Shown: positions 33,933 through 43,498 of the stretch, piece after piece
How positions within the stretch are numbered: position 1 is the first letter of the stretch
How the letters are laid out: each line of letters starts with the position of its first letter
From: Epilithonimonas bovis DSM 19482
GTDB taxonomy: Bacteria; Bacteroidota; Bacteroidia; Flavobacteriales; Weeksellaceae
Direction: 5' to 3'
Assembly: GCF_900108115.1 (NCBI RefSeq)
Contig: NZ_FTPU01000006.1
Coordinates: 1-64,000 of the forward strand
Length of the DNA: 64,000 nt
Notes under the pieces: generated by a model
What the model was told of the DNA's origin: nothing
The model's input: the letters and a program-made list of their open reading frames with translations, nothing else
Databases searched by the model: none
Program-made: the position numbers and the translations under genes

Positions 33933-35180
33933 ATGAATAAAAATCTTACACTTTTTTTCTGCCTGTTGGCGATATTATTACCAACACTTGGCTTTGCCCA
34001 AACCGACGGCGATTACAGCAATTTGCTCCAGTTTTTAAAAGGCGATGGTGCTTTTGAAAAATGGTTTATGGAAGTTTTTACCAAATTGGACACGAGTGTT
34101 CAGGACAGTGCTGCCGGTTCCGCTTTGGTCGGACGGGCGATTGGCGGTTTGGGAGCGTTGATGTATCTCGGATATATGGGTTGGCAAATGATTGCCGGCG
34201 ACCGTGAATGGGAAATTACTCCGATGCTCAAACCGATTATCATTGGCTTTACCCTCGTTTATTGGTCGGGATTTACCAATCTCATTCAAGCACCTTTTGA
34301 AGCGATTGCCGAGCCGGGAATTTCCATTTTTTCCGATATAGAATCCGAAGTCAATGATTTGCGGGTTCAGAGATTTAAAAAGCAACAGCAATTATTAGAT
34401 GCAGTCATCAAGCTGAAAGCCGATGAAGATGCCAAGCAAGACGTAATCAACAACACCGGAAAAGATGCCGATGATTCTTGGTTTGACATCAGTGAGGGAT
34501 TGGATAAACTCATTCAACCGATTAAAGAATGGCAAATCAGAATGGAATTTCAGTTGCAAAAACTCGTTGCCGAAATCATCGAATTTGTCTGCCTTTCCAT
34601 TCTCCGAATTTGTGTGTATCTGATTTTCTTTATTCAAAAAATTTGGGCATATATTCTGATTATTTTGGGTCCGATTGCAGTTGGAATGGCACTCATTCCC
34701 GGATTTGAAAACTCGTTGTACAGCTGGGTTTCCAAATTCATCAACATCAATCTTTATACGTTTGTCGCTTACACCATTATCAATATCGGTCAGCAACTTA
34801 TCGCATCGGGTTATACAATGGAAATCGAACGATACGACACGCTTTTAACCAACGGAACGATTACCAATTTAGATGCTTTGATGGTTTATGTAAGCAATTC
34901 CGGAATGATTTACAACCAGCTTTTTACCTGTGTTGCCTACATCGTTACAGGCATCGGAGTTCTGATGACACCGACTATTGCCGACACCATCGTTACCGCA
35001 GGAGGAGCCGGAGCGATGACCAAAATGAAAAGTGCTGCTGCAAAAATGACAGGAGGTGCAAAAACCGCAGTCTTAGCCGCAAAAACAGGAGGAGCTTCCG
35101 CAGTTGCCGCCACCGCAAAATCAGCAGCAGCGGGTTCAGCTTCTGGCAGAGTTCAGCAGGCAATGAAAAACGGAAAATAA
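33933..35180 (+). CDS. traJ: conjugative transposon protein TraJ (VirB6-like)
   Basis: A 415-residue inner-membrane protein. After a signal-like N terminus (LLAILLPTLGFAQ) come at least five membrane segments (for example LGALMYLGYMGWQMI, ILRICVYLIFFIQKIWAYILIILGPIAVGMALIP and CVAYIVTGIGVLM) and an Ala/Gly-rich tail. This is the TraJ/VirB6 pattern of the translocation channel. It keeps the usual order TraG-(TraI)-TraJ-TraK. An Ala-Lys-rich C terminus of about 70 residues is low complexity. Confidence 0.85.
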   Translation: MNKNLTLFFCLLAILLPTLGFAQTDGDYSNLLQFLKGDGAFEKWFMEVFTKLDTSVQDSAAGSALVGRAIGGLGALMYLGYMGWQMIAGDREWEITPMLKPIIIGFTLVYWSGFTNLIQAPFEAIAEPGISIFSDIESEVNDLRVQRFKKQQQLLDAVIKLKADEDAKQDVINNTGKDADDSWFDISEGLDKLIQPIKEWQIRMEFQLQKLVAEIIEFVCLSILRICVYLIFFIQKIWAYILIILGPIAVGMALIPGFENSLYSWVSKFININLYTFVAYTIINIGQQLIASGYTMEIERYDTLLTNGTITNLDALMVYVSNSGMIYNQLFTCVAYIVTGIGVLMTPTIADTIVTAGGAGAMTKMKSAAAKMTGGAKTAVLAAKTGGASAVAATAKSAAAGSASGRVQQAMKNGK

Positions 35181-35217
35181 ATCAACCATCATTTATCAAT
35201 CATCAATTATAAAAATT
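35181..35217 (+). repeat. 7-bp-phased spacer before traK
   Basis: ATC recurs at 35181, 35188, 35195 and 35202, exactly 7 bases apart, directly between the traJ stop and the traK start. Confidence 0.7.
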
Positions 35218-35832
35218 ATGCTTATCAAAAATATAGAACAGAAAATTAAAATCAACAAATTGGTTTCACTCGGAGCGATTGGTTTTGCCGTAATCATCGT
35301 CATTGCAGGATTTTTCTTTGCTTATAAAATGATTCAGGATTCCAGAAAATCCATTTACATTTTGGACAACGGCGTTCCGGTTTTAGCCAAACAAACCGAT
35401 GAACTTTTGAACCGACCTGTGGAATACAAAGCTCAAATTGAATTGTTTCACCGATTATTTTTTACCCTCGCTCCCGATGATGCTTACATCAAGGAAAATA
35501 TTCAAAAATCATTGTATCTCATTGACGACAGCGGAAAAAAAGAATACACCAACCTCAAAGAAAAAGGATTTTACAATCAGATTGTAGCTTCCAGTTCAAT
35601 GGTCAGCATTCATTCTGATTCAATAAAATTGGATATGGAACAAAAGAAATTTCAGTTTTTCGGAAAAGAGATGATTACGAGAAAATCGGCGGTCATTACC
35701 CGAAAACTCATTACCGAAGGTTTCTTTGACGACATTATCCGAAGTCCGAACAATCCTCACGGTGTTTTGCTTAAAAACTGGCGAATCCTTGACAATGAAG
35801 AAATCTCAAATCAAACCAAAAATTCTTACTAA
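35218..35832 (+). CDS. traK: conjugative transposon protein TraK (VirB8-like)
   Basis: A 204-residue protein with one N-terminal membrane segment (about residues 17-38, GAIGFAVIIVIAGFFFAYKMI) and a periplasmic domain containing PVEYKAQIELFHRLFFTLAPDD, typical of TraK. TraK/VirB8 proteins nucleate the translocation channel. Length matches the family. It is followed at 1 base by the next transfer gene. Confidence 0.87.
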   Translation: MLIKNIEQKIKINKLVSLGAIGFAVIIVIAGFFFAYKMIQDSRKSIYILDNGVPVLAKQTDELLNRPVEYKAQIELFHRLFFTLAPDDAYIKENIQKSLYLIDDSGKKEYTNLKEKGFYNQIVASSSMVSIHSDSIKLDMEQKKFQFFGKEMITRKSAVITRKLITEGFFDDIIRSPNNPHGVLLKNWRILDNEEISNQTKNSY

Positions 35833-35833
35833 A

Positions 35834-36223
35834 ATGAACAATATTTTAAACAAGCTCACTGAACAAAAATGGATGAATTGGGCAGTAAACAACCCCAAAA
35901 GATTCTACATCTATTCGATGGTATTTTTGTCGGTTTCCTTTATCGGATCACTGATACAGGGGATTTTCTTCCCTTCGGATAACGCTTTTAAAATAAAACC
36001 TCCTGCTTTTTATACCAAAAGCGTTGTGACTGAAAATGGTTTTAAAAACAATGAAAAAGAAATGGAAAAAATTGTGAATGAACTCAAAATTTTAAAAACC
36101 AAAAGAGACCAAAAAACTTTACTGAAAACGGATAGCTTGAGAATAGAATATCTGTATAATCAATACCAACAACTAAAAAATGCCGGTAGCACCGGAGGCA
36201 ATTTACCTAAACATCAAAAATAA
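35834..36223 (+). CDS. single-pass membrane transfer protein in the TraL position
   Basis: A 129-residue protein with one membrane segment (about residues 25-45, FYIYSMVFLSVSFIGSLIQGIFF) and a charged periplasmic tail rich in K, E and Q (KEMEKIVNELKILKTKRDQK), probably a coiled coil. It lies between traK and traM, where TraL is found in other elements, and abuts traM with no spacer. The start at 35834 follows the traK stop; a longer upstream frame overlaps traK and is not used. Confidence 0.65.
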   Translation: MNNILNKLTEQKWMNWAVNNPKRFYIYSMVFLSVSFIGSLIQGIFFPSDNAFKIKPPAFYTKSVVTENGFKNNEKEMEKIVNELKILKTKRDQKTLLKTDSLRIEYLYNQYQQLKNAGSTGGNLPKHQK

Positions 36224-37417
36224 ATGAAAAAACTTAATTTCAAACAAAAAAAATACGTTCTGCCACTTTTGGCCTTGCCTTTTTTGCTTCTTTTCGTCTA
36301 TGTCGGAGCACAGTTTACGAAAGAGGAAAAACCGAAAGAAAAGCCAAAGGAACTTTCGCTTTCCTTAGGCGAAACGCAGGATTCCATTATGACGAAAAAT
36401 GATGCTTACGATGCACTTTTTCAAAAAGATGACAACCGGACAATGCTTGGCGGATTGGACAAAGAGCAGGATTCTTTGATGAGTTACGAAGACCAATTAT
36501 CACTCGCCCAAAAAAGAAAAATTGACTCTTTGAAAGATGCACGAAGTCGTCAAAACGGCTATCAGGCAAAAGGAAATCCGTCTTCATATTACAATCCCAA
36601 AGGACAAAACGATGACAAAGATTACAACCGTTCTTCGGACATTATCCGAATGCTCAACGATAAATCTTACGGAAAATCTGAAAATAATTATGCTGATACA
36701 CCGAAAGAAAAGGCACAAAATCAGCAACAAGACCCTGTAAAATTATTAAAACAGCAAATGCTGGTAATGGATTCTTTGGAAAAAGCAAAAGACCCGGAAT
36801 ACCAAAGCAAACTCGCTGCTGAACAACGATTGAAAGCCAACAAAGAAAAAATGGAAGCGTTTCTCAATTCCACTTTCAATGTCAGTAAATCGGGGATTAA
36901 TAGTGATTTCAATGCTTTTTATAAAGAGAAAGAAAACAATTTTATCAAAGCAGTAATTGATGAAAACAACAAAGGTTTTCTGGGAAGCAGAATCCGTTTT
37001 CGGTTACTCGAAGATATTTTCGTGGGCAACAGAAAAATTGAAAAAGGTTCAATTCTTTACGGACAAATCTCAGGATTTTCTATGCAAAGAGTGGATTTAA
37101 CGATTGTTTCGGTATTCACAAAAGGCGAAATTTTCCCTGTCAATCTCTCGATTTACGATTTAGACGGAATGAAAGGTTTATACGTTCCGCAAAGTGTTTT
37201 CCGGGAAATGATGCGTGAAATGGGGCAAAATTCTATTCAGGGAACGCAGATGGATATGGGCGGAGAAGGATTTTTTACCAGTTTGGGAACTAAACTATTT
37301 ACTTCCACTTCAAAATCCATCGCCAATCTCATAAAAACCAACAAAGCCAAACTGAAATACAACTCTTATGTCTTTTTAATCGACGAAAAACAACTTAAAG
37401 AATCCAAAAACAAATAA
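36224..37417 (+). CDS. traM: conjugative transposon protein TraM (VirB10-like)
   Basis: A 397-residue protein with an N-terminal membrane anchor (VLPLLALPFLLLFVYVGAQ), a long polar region (QDPVKLLKQQMLVMDSLEKAKDPEY near residue 170) and a C-terminal domain with IRFRLLEDIFVGNRKIEKGSILYG and FPVNLSIYDLDGMKGLYVP, the conserved TraM/VirB10 part that reaches to the outer membrane. The length is in the usual range. It starts directly at the preceding stop and is followed by traN. Confidence 0.88.
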   Translation: MKKLNFKQKKYVLPLLALPFLLLFVYVGAQFTKEEKPKEKPKELSLSLGETQDSIMTKNDAYDALFQKDDNRTMLGGLDKEQDSLMSYEDQLSLAQKRKIDSLKDARSRQNGYQAKGNPSSYYNPKGQNDDKDYNRSSDIIRMLNDKSYGKSENNYADTPKEKAQNQQQDPVKLLKQQMLVMDSLEKAKDPEYQSKLAAEQRLKANKEKMEAFLNSTFNVSKSGINSDFNAFYKEKENNFIKAVIDENNKGFLGSRIRFRLLEDIFVGNRKIEKGSILYGQISGFSMQRVDLTIVSVFTKGEIFPVNLSIYDLDGMKGLYVPQSVFREMMREMGQNSIQGTQMDMGGEGFFTSLGTKLFTSTSKSIANLIKTNKAKLKYNSYVFLIDEKQLKESKNK

Positions 37418-37431
37418 AAAATTTCAAAAAA

Positions 37432-38301
37432 ATGAAAAAAATCCTATTATTAGCAATTTTCTCCCTTTTGGGGATAGGGGGCTTCGCTCAAACTGCAACC
37501 AAAGAACAAATCGTTTCCGATTTACCCGAACTCGAAATTACTGAAGGAATTAATCTGCACATAATTTCACCCGAACCCATTCAGTATGTGGATTTGTCCA
37601 CCCAAAAACTGACCGGAGATTTACCGACTTCCAACATCGCAAGAATAAAAATCACCGATGCTGAAACCGACCAAACCGGAAAAACAAAAAATCCGATACA
37701 TTATTCCGTTGGCGAAAATATCGGAATTATTACCGTTGTCGGACAATCATTCATCGCCCAATACAAAGCGGTTTACAGAAATTCTGAAAACTTTAACACG
37801 ATTACCAATATTCATATTCAAGCCGAAGATATGCAACCCATTGAGTTCAATAAAATGATTTTCTCCAACTTGGAACTCAGAAAATTTGCGATGGATATTA
37901 TCCAAAAAAAGGCCGATAAAAACCCGATTAGAGAGGAAAAAGATTTTAAACTGGGTGTCCAACTGAATAATGTCTATGTTCTAAGCGACTACATTTTTTT
38001 GGATATGACTTTTAAAAATAATTCCAATTTGAGTTATGATATTGAAGACTTAAAATTTTCCATTGAGGACAAAAAAATCTACAAAGCCACCAACAATCAG
38101 AGCATCGAAATGACTCCGATTTTCCAACTCAATCCAAATAAACATCTTAGAAAAAACTTCAGAAATATTTATGTCTTCAAAAAATTCACCTATCCAAATT
38201 CCAAAGTAATGATGATACGATTAATCGAAGAACAACTCTCCGGAAGAACCATCGAAATGAAAGTAAATTATTCGGAAATTTTAAAAGCCGATACATTTTA
38301 A
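37432..38301 (+). CDS. traN: conjugative transposon protein TraN (VirB9-like)
   Basis: A 289-residue exported protein of the TraN family, which forms the outer part of the channel together with TraM. Its signal peptide ends FSLLGIGGFAQ and is encoded by a copy of the G/C-rich repeat (37459-37492). The mature part shows TEGINLHIISPEPIQYVDLS near residue 40 and a C-terminal domain with KDFKLGVQLNNVYVLSDYIFLDM. It follows traM after 14 bases. Confidence 0.85.
   Translation: MKKILLLAIFSLLGIGGFAQTATKEQIVSDLPELEITEGINLHIISPEPIQYVDLSTQKLTGDLPTSNIARIKITDAETDQTGKTKNPIHYSVGENIGIITVVGQSFIAQYKAVYRNSENFNTITNIHIQAEDMQPIEFNKMIFSNLELRKFAMDIIQKKADKNPIREEKDFKLGVQLNNVYVLSDYIFLDMTFKNNSNLSYDIEDLKFSIEDKKIYKATNNQSIEMTPIFQLNPNKHLRKNFRNIYVFKKFTYPNSKVMMIRLIEEQLSGRTIEMKVNYSEILKADTF
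37459..37492 (+). repeat. G/C-rich palindromic repeat encoding the TraN signal-peptide end (copy 5)
   Basis: TTCTCCCTTTTGGGG then ATAGGGGGCTTCGCTCAAA, in frame, encodes FSLLGIGGFAQ. Confidence 0.88.
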
Positions 38302-38343
38302 GCCGAAGCTCGGCATCTAATTAATCATTAATCTTAAAACAAT

Positions 38344-38370
38344 CTTCCCCTTTGGGGGAAAGGGGGCTTA
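38344..38370 (+). repeat. G/C-rich palindromic repeat at the start codon of the coupling-protein gene (copy 6)
   Basis: CTTCCCCTTTGGGGG then AAAGGGGGCTTA; its last base is the A of the ATG at 38370. The AGGGGG run lies about 4-9 bases before the ATG, where a ribosome-binding site would be. Confidence 0.88.
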
Positions 38371-40358
38371 TGCAAGAACAACAACACCAAATAAAAATTT
38401 ACGGATTTCTGCAAAAAGCGGTTTATGCCATTGTGGCATTGGATTGTGCTTCGCTTTTTTATCTCAATGCCGATGTGCCGGTGCTTTCCAATTTGCTGAA
38501 AAATTTCACAAAGATGAAATTCATTTATCCGCCTGTCAATGCCAAGTTTGCAACCTTGATTTTGATTGGATTGGTTGCTATTGGAACAAGGGCAAAGAAA
38601 AAGAAAGACCTCAATATTGCTACGGAAATCGTGCTTCCAATGATTTTTGGATTATTGATGATTTTTTCTTCTTTGATTTGGCAAAGCGAAGCCGGAAACT
38701 CACAACTTCCAAAAATATTTCCGGGAATGAATTTGTATCAACTGATTTATGCCGTGCTTTCGTTTCTGGGAGCGGTTATTTTGCAAATGGGAGCAGATAA
38801 TATTTCAAAATATATGAAGCAAAAAATGGGAAAAGACCGATGGAATGTAGATGAAGAAAGTTTTGACCAAAATAAAGAATTGGTTAATACCGATACAAGC
38901 ATCAATATTCCGTATTTGTTCAGATATAAAGGAAAAAATAACAAGGGTTGGATGAACATTAATCCGTTTCGTGGAACAATGGTCATCGGAACGCCGGGTT
39001 CGGGTAAATCTTTCGGAGTAATCAATCCTGCGATTCGTCAAATGATTGCAAAAGGTTTCTGTCTCTGCATTTATGATTTTAAATTTCCCGATTTGGCACA
39101 GATTGCTTACTATCATTATTTGCTCAAAAAAAGCAAGGATTCCGATTACAATTACAGTTTTCACGTCATTAATCTAAATGAAGTTGAAAAATCAAAAAGA
39201 GTAAATCCGTTTCATAAAAAATATGTGCAGACTTTAGCCGAAGCACAGGAAATGGCAGAAGCAATGGTCAGTTCATTACAAAAAGGCGGAGCAAGTGCAG
39301 GAGGCGGTTCAGACCAGTTTTTTACACAATCAGCAATCAATTTTCTTTCGTCTTGCATTTATTTTTTTGCCACTCACGAAAACGGAAAATATTCGGATTT
39401 ACCTCATATTTTGTCGTTTATGAACCGAAGCTATAAAGAAATTTTTGACACGCTTTTCGACCACGAAGAACTCTTTTCTTTATTATCTCCGTTCAAATCG
39501 GCTTATGACAACAAAGCATTTGACCAATTGGAAGGACAGATTGGAACACTCAAAATTTTCCTTTCCCGATTGGCAACCAAAGAAAGTTTTTGGGTGTTTT
39601 CCGGTGATGAAGTGGAACTGAAAATGACAGACAGAGAAAATCCTTCGATTATTATTCTCGCTTCCGACCCGGGAACACAAGACATCAATTCCGCTTTGTA
39701 TTCCGCAGTTTTGAATCGGACTTTGCGATTGGTCAATTCCAAAAAAAATCTTCCCGGAGGAATTATTGCCGATGAGTTTCCCACGATTTACATTCATAAA
39801 ATCGACAATGTTGTAGCAACTGCGAGAAGTAATAAAGTAGCGGTTTTATTGGGATTGCAGGAACTTCCACAGCTTCGTCAGTTTTACAAAAAAGAAGTTG
39901 CCGATACCATTTCAGCCATTGTCGGAAATATTCTTTCAGGTTCGGCAAGAGATAAAAATACTTTGGATTGGTTGGAAAAAATGTTTGGTAAAATCAAGCA
40001 AAAAAGTTACTCCCAATCTATTTCCCAGCAAGGAACAACGACGAGTATCAACGAAAAAATGGATTTTATGATTCCTGCGGGAAAAATTGCGGCTCTCAAA
40101 ACCGGAGAAATGGTCGGAATGATTGCTCAAGGCGAAGAAAACGACACCGATGAATACAAGACTTCCGCAGTGAACGGAAAAATTAATTTGGATATGAAAG
40201 CCATCAAAACGGAAGAAGAAAATTATGTGAAAATGCCGTCCTATTATTCGTTTGTGGACAAAGCCGGAAACAACCGAAAAGACGATGTTTTAATGACCAA
40301 TTTCCGAAAAATTAACAAAGAAGTCGAATTGATTGTGAACGAACTCGTAAAAGCATAA
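38370..40358 (+). CDS. type IV coupling protein (VirD4/TraD-like)
   Basis: A 662-residue ATPase that should link the relaxosome to the channel. Four membrane segments lie in the first 160 residues (for example AVYAIVALDCASLFYL, FATLILIGLVAIGT, MIFGLLMIFSSLIW). Walker A is GTPGSGKSFG (K213), Walker B is GGIIADEFP near residue 467, and LGLQELPQLRQFY is the usual TraG/VirD4 C-terminal motif. In Bacteroidota elements this protein is often called MobC or TraG. The ATG at 38370 is chosen; an in-frame TTG at 38352 lies in the palindromic repeat. Confidence 0.9.
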   Translation: MQEQQHQIKIYGFLQKAVYAIVALDCASLFYLNADVPVLSNLLKNFTKMKFIYPPVNAKFATLILIGLVAIGTRAKKKKDLNIATEIVLPMIFGLLMIFSSLIWQSEAGNSQLPKIFPGMNLYQLIYAVLSFLGAVILQMGADNISKYMKQKMGKDRWNVDEESFDQNKELVNTDTSINIPYLFRYKGKNNKGWMNINPFRGTMVIGTPGSGKSFGVINPAIRQMIAKGFCLCIYDFKFPDLAQIAYYHYLLKKSKDSDYNYSFHVINLNEVEKSKRVNPFHKKYVQTLAEAQEMAEAMVSSLQKGGASAGGGSDQFFTQSAINFLSSCIYFFATHENGKYSDLPHILSFMNRSYKEIFDTLFDHEELFSLLSPFKSAYDNKAFDQLEGQIGTLKIFLSRLATKESFWVFSGDEVELKMTDRENPSIIILASDPGTQDINSALYSAVLNRTLRLVNSKKNLPGGIIADEFPTIYIHKIDNVVATARSNKVAVLLGLQELPQLRQFYKKEVADTISAIVGNILSGSARDKNTLDWLEKMFGKIKQKSYSQSISQQGTTTSINEKMDFMIPAGKIAALKTGEMVGMIAQGEENDTDEYKTSAVNGKINLDMKAIKTEEENYVKMPSYYSFVDKAGNNRKDDVLMTNFRKINKEVELIVNELVKA

Positions 40359-40362
40359 ACCA

Positions 40363-41211
40363 ATGAAAAAGCACATTCAAAAAATACTGTTTTCAGGAGT
40401 TTTCCTTTCTACAACTTTTGCGTTTGGGCAGTTTAATACGCTCAAACCGATTGTTCCAAAAACAGAACCGAAAATCTCTTTAAACCTTGAAAACTCAGGG
40501 AAAACCGAATTTAATAAAGATGAAAAATCAAAAGAAAATCCGAGAAAAGAGAAAAAATTTCTGAAGAAAGTTTTTGGAATTACCACTAAATCTGATTTGA
40601 AAAATCAATTGGATTCTCTGAAAATTTTGATGAAAAATTACACCGATTTCAATAATGAAAAATGGAATTTACAAAACTCCAAAGATTCCTTGATTTTGAA
40701 TACTCAAACAAAAATTTTTGAAAATAAAAACACCAAAAAACCTGTTCAGGAGCAAGGAAAAGCCCCCTTTGGGGGTTTGGGGGCTTTTATGCCATTAAAC
40801 AATAAAATTCAAATTACTTCGGGTTTTGGAATAAGAACTCACCCCATTTTTGGCGTAAAAAAATCCCACAACGGAATTGATTTAAAAGCCCATTACGAAA
40901 ATGTTTATTCCGTAATGGACGGAATTGTTACCGCTTCCGGTTGGGATCCGAAAGGTGGCGGAAATTACATTAAAATCAATCATTTCGGAAGATTTGAAAC
41001 GGCTTATCTCCATCTTTCCGAAATTTATTACAAAGTTGGAGAACGAGTAAAAGCAGGATTCATCATTGCAAAATCCGGAAATACCGGAAATTCCACCGGA
41101 CCGCATTTGCATTTTTCCGTGAGAGAATTCGGACAACTCATCAATCCGACCCATTTTTTAAACGATTTAATCAAAGTAAACAACTTAATAGCAACACATT
41201 ATGCAAAATGA
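40363..41211 (+). CDS. M23-family peptidoglycan endopeptidase of the transfer region
   Basis: A 282-residue exported protein with signal peptide (FSGVFLSTTFAFGQ), a charged linker and a C-terminal LytM/M23 domain. Metal ligands are visible in KKSHNGIDLKA and GPHLHFSVR, with the family pattern GFGIRTHPIFG and SGNTGNSTGPH. It should open the murein layer for the channel. The linker carries the in-frame repeat at 40760-40788, giving KAPFGGLGAFMP. The 3' end overlaps the next gene by 11 bases. Confidence 0.88.
   Translation: MKKHIQKILFSGVFLSTTFAFGQFNTLKPIVPKTEPKISLNLENSGKTEFNKDEKSKENPRKEKKFLKKVFGITTKSDLKNQLDSLKILMKNYTDFNNEKWNLQNSKDSLILNTQTKIFENKNTKKPVQEQGKAPFGGLGAFMPLNNKIQITSGFGIRTHPIFGVKKSHNGIDLKAHYENVYSVMDGIVTASGWDPKGGGNYIKINHFGRFETAYLHLSEIYYKVGERVKAGFIIAKSGNTGNSTGPHLHFSVREFGQLINPTHFLNDLIKVNNLIATHYAK
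40760..40788 (+). repeat. G/C-rich palindromic repeat inside the M23 peptidase gene (copy 7)
   Basis: AAGCCCCCTTTGGGGG then TTTGGGGGCTTTT; AAGCCCCC also pairs with GGGGGCTT. In frame it encodes KAPFGGLGAF in the linker before the catalytic domain. Confidence 0.88.
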
Positions 41212-41920
41212 ACAATTACCAACCGAAGATTTGAAAAAATTCGGAATCATCAATGAAGATTTATCATTTTCAAAAAAACTCAATGAAAATGATATTCAAA
41301 AATTTCTGAACGGCTACACGATTGTTGCCGACAACGACAAAAACAGGGCTACTTTTCAGCTTGTTGAAAACAACACAAAACTGAAAGTTATCTTTTTGGA
41401 AAGGGATAAAAACTTGTCCGAAATTTTGGAAAACAGCAAAAAGGAAATCCAATATTCCGAAACTTTTTCAAAATATGACCTGAACGACGAAAAAAATGCT
41501 GCACAACTGAACTGGTCAAAAACCGCTTTTATTTATGATAAAGAAAACGAAAAAATTACCGAGTTCGACTTCATCAAAAACCGGACGGAACTCACCGCAA
41601 TCATCGCTGACAAAAAGGATATTTCGGAAACCAACCGCTACAAAAACGAACTACAAAAACTGAAAAATTTCCTTTTTGATAAAATCAACCAATATCCCGA
41701 AATCGCTAAAGAAATTTCCAAAGATTTGAATATTGTTTCGAAAGAAATCGACACGGTAAACAGTATTTCTCCCGATGAAAAGCAAATCTCCAAAGGCGAA
41801 AATTCCGAAGTTCATCTGAATGTAAACGACAAAGATTTGTACGAAGATGCAAACCAAATCCGTGATGAAAAGGAAGAACAGGACGAAGAAATTGAAAAAC
41901 CGAGAGGTTTCAGAAGATAG
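41201..41920 (+). CDS. charged cytoplasmic protein of unknown function (element-specific)
   Basis: A 239-residue protein without signal peptide or membrane segment, rich in E, K, N and D. The first part (EDLKKFGIINEDLSFSKKLN then DIQKFLNGYTIVADNDKNR) recalls domains shared by the DUF3945/DUF4099-type proteins of Bacteroidota mobile elements, but I cannot assign it firmly. It ends in an acidic stretch (DEKEEQDEEIEKP). It overlaps the M23 gene by 11 bases and is probably translated with it. Confidence 0.5.
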   Translation: MQNEQLPTEDLKKFGIINEDLSFSKKLNENDIQKFLNGYTIVADNDKNRATFQLVENNTKLKVIFLERDKNLSEILENSKKEIQYSETFSKYDLNDEKNAAQLNWSKTAFIYDKENEKITEFDFIKNRTELTAIIADKKDISETNRYKNELQKLKNFLFDKINQYPEIAKEISKDLNIVSKEIDTVNSISPDEKQISKGENSEVHLNVNDKDLYEDANQIRDEKEEQDEEIEKPRGFRR

Positions 41921-41991
41921 CAAACAATTAAAATTAGAGAATTAAAGAATTAAAAAATTAACAATTATTTATTAACAATTAAAATCCAAAA
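41921..41991 (+). repeat. loosely 7-bp-phased ATTA spacer
   Basis: ATTA recurs at 41927, 41933, 41941, 41949, 41957, 41964, 41971 and 41978, spaced 6-8 bases and exactly 7 in the last three steps. The tract fills the gap before the next start codon. Confidence 0.5.
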
Positions 41992-42747
41992 ATGATGGAA
42001 ACAAAAAAAGAATTCAACCAGACAGACTACCTGAAAAACCAAATGAAATACCTTGGTTTCGGGGAAAGTGAGCAACTTCACAAAGATTTAGAAAAAGGCA
42101 TCAACTCCAAAAAACAGGAATTTGAAATCAAAACCACTTCCGACAAAACTTTGCCGGGAAACAAGGCGGAATTTGCTTTGAAATTCAACAAAAGTGAAAA
42201 CGGCGGCGTTTTTTTCAATTCCTACGATGCGAAATTAACCAAAGAAAACGGCGAAGAAATTACCCAAAACTTCCGTGTTAATCGGGAAAATTCGTTTACT
42301 GCAAAAGAAGCCATCAATCTGATGGAAGGTCGAAGCGTAAAAATCGAATTTCACAATCCGAAAAACGACCAACAGGAAACCGCTTTTGTGCAGTTCAATT
42401 TTGATGAACCCAAAACCGAAAAAGGAAATTATATGTTCCAGAATTTTTATCAAAATTACGGCGTGGACACCGAAAAAATAGTGGAAAAATCCAACCTTAT
42501 TTTCGATAAACCCGAATACAAAGACAATGCGATTAAAAGTTTGGAAAAAGGAAATATCGTGAAAGTAAAATTTGATTTGGACGACAAAATTATGGAGGGA
42601 AAAGCAATTCTTGACCCACTAAACAGAAATCTGAAATTATACGACAACGATATGAACCGAATCAATACCAATAAGCCTTTGCAGGGAATTGAAAATGAAG
42701 AAAAACACGAAAAAGCCAACGTGAAAGAGCAAAGCATCAAACGATAA
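41992..42747 (+). CDS. soluble protein of unknown function (element-specific)
   Basis: A 251-residue hydrophilic protein without export signal. Visible segments are YLKNQMKYLGFGESEQLHKDLEKGI near the start, then FALKFNKSENGGVFFNSYDAKL and the SFTAKEAINLMEGRSVKIEF motif. The TAKEAxNLxxGRxVxK pattern recalls DUF3945-type domains found on Bacteroidota mobile elements; the match is from memory. An ATG one codon downstream (41995) is an alternative start. Confidence 0.55.
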   Translation: MMETKKEFNQTDYLKNQMKYLGFGESEQLHKDLEKGINSKKQEFEIKTTSDKTLPGNKAEFALKFNKSENGGVFFNSYDAKLTKENGEEITQNFRVNRENSFTAKEAINLMEGRSVKIEFHNPKNDQQETAFVQFNFDEPKTEKGNYMFQNFYQNYGVDTEKIVEKSNLIFDKPEYKDNAIKSLEKGNIVKVKFDLDDKIMEGKAILDPLNRNLKLYDNDMNRINTNKPLQGIENEEKHEKANVKEQSIKR

Positions 42748-42817
42748 AATTTTACTGACCCATAATCCGAAAGCGGTAAGTCAGCCAATGATTTGCCGCT
42801 TTTTTAAAATTCAAAAA

Positions 42818-43498
42818 ATGAAGAAAATCATACTATTGTCCTATCTTTTTTTGCTTTTCGCAAGCATTTCCTGCCATAAAGAAATTCCATCTGAAAAAGG
42901 CGGAATCGACATCATTTCCAACATTTATTTTGGTGCATCGAAAGGTTTGAACCAGCTTCAAAGTTTCCATTTATCAAAAATCAATTATTCCAGAGATTCC
43001 ATTGTGGAATTAGTTCCCGATTTTACTTTTCCCGAAATCAACAAACAGGTGTATTTCATCAAAGATTCGCTGTATTTTCCACTCGAAACGGAAAATAATA
43101 CGCTTGTTTTTTCGGAAATTTCAAAAAAGCAAAAACCAAATTTAATTTGGAACAAAAAAGACGGAGCTATTTTTTCAAAAGAAGAAATCCCATATTACCG
43201 AAACCGAAGAAACCTTTCCGACACGGTTTTGTTCAAGAAAAAATACAAGCGTTTTGAAATCAATTCCCCTTGGAATTACACGAGATTTTACGTTTATCCG
43301 ACTGATACGATTTTGCCGTATTCGCTTTACAAACACGCTGAAAAAGACTATCGCGGAAGATTGGAACGCATTGATTCCTACAACAAAGAAACCGATATTT
43401 TCGTAACGCTCCAACTTATTCCGAGAAAAAATTGGGACGATTCGGCAAAAGAATTATTTGATTTCAACCATTTTGTAAAAAACAGAAAAAGTGAGTAA
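42818..43498 (+). CDS. lipoprotein of unknown function
   Basis: A 226-residue lipoprotein (signal ILLSYLFLLFASISC, lipid cysteine near residue 19). The mature part has IVELVPDFTFPEINKQVYFI and many aromatic residues but no motif I recognise. The ATG at 42818 gives a normal lipoprotein signal; a longer upstream frame does not. The end overlaps the GTG start of the large methylase-helicase gene by 8 bases. Confidence 0.6.
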   Translation: MKKIILLSYLFLLFASISCHKEIPSEKGGIDIISNIYFGASKGLNQLQSFHLSKINYSRDSIVELVPDFTFPEINKQVYFIKDSLYFPLETENNTLVFSEISKKQKPNLIWNKKDGAIFSKEEIPYYRNRRNLSDTVLFKKKYKRFEINSPWNYTRFYVYPTDTILPYSLYKHAEKDYRGRLERIDSYNKETDIFVTLQLIPRKNWDDSAKELFDFNHFVKNRKSE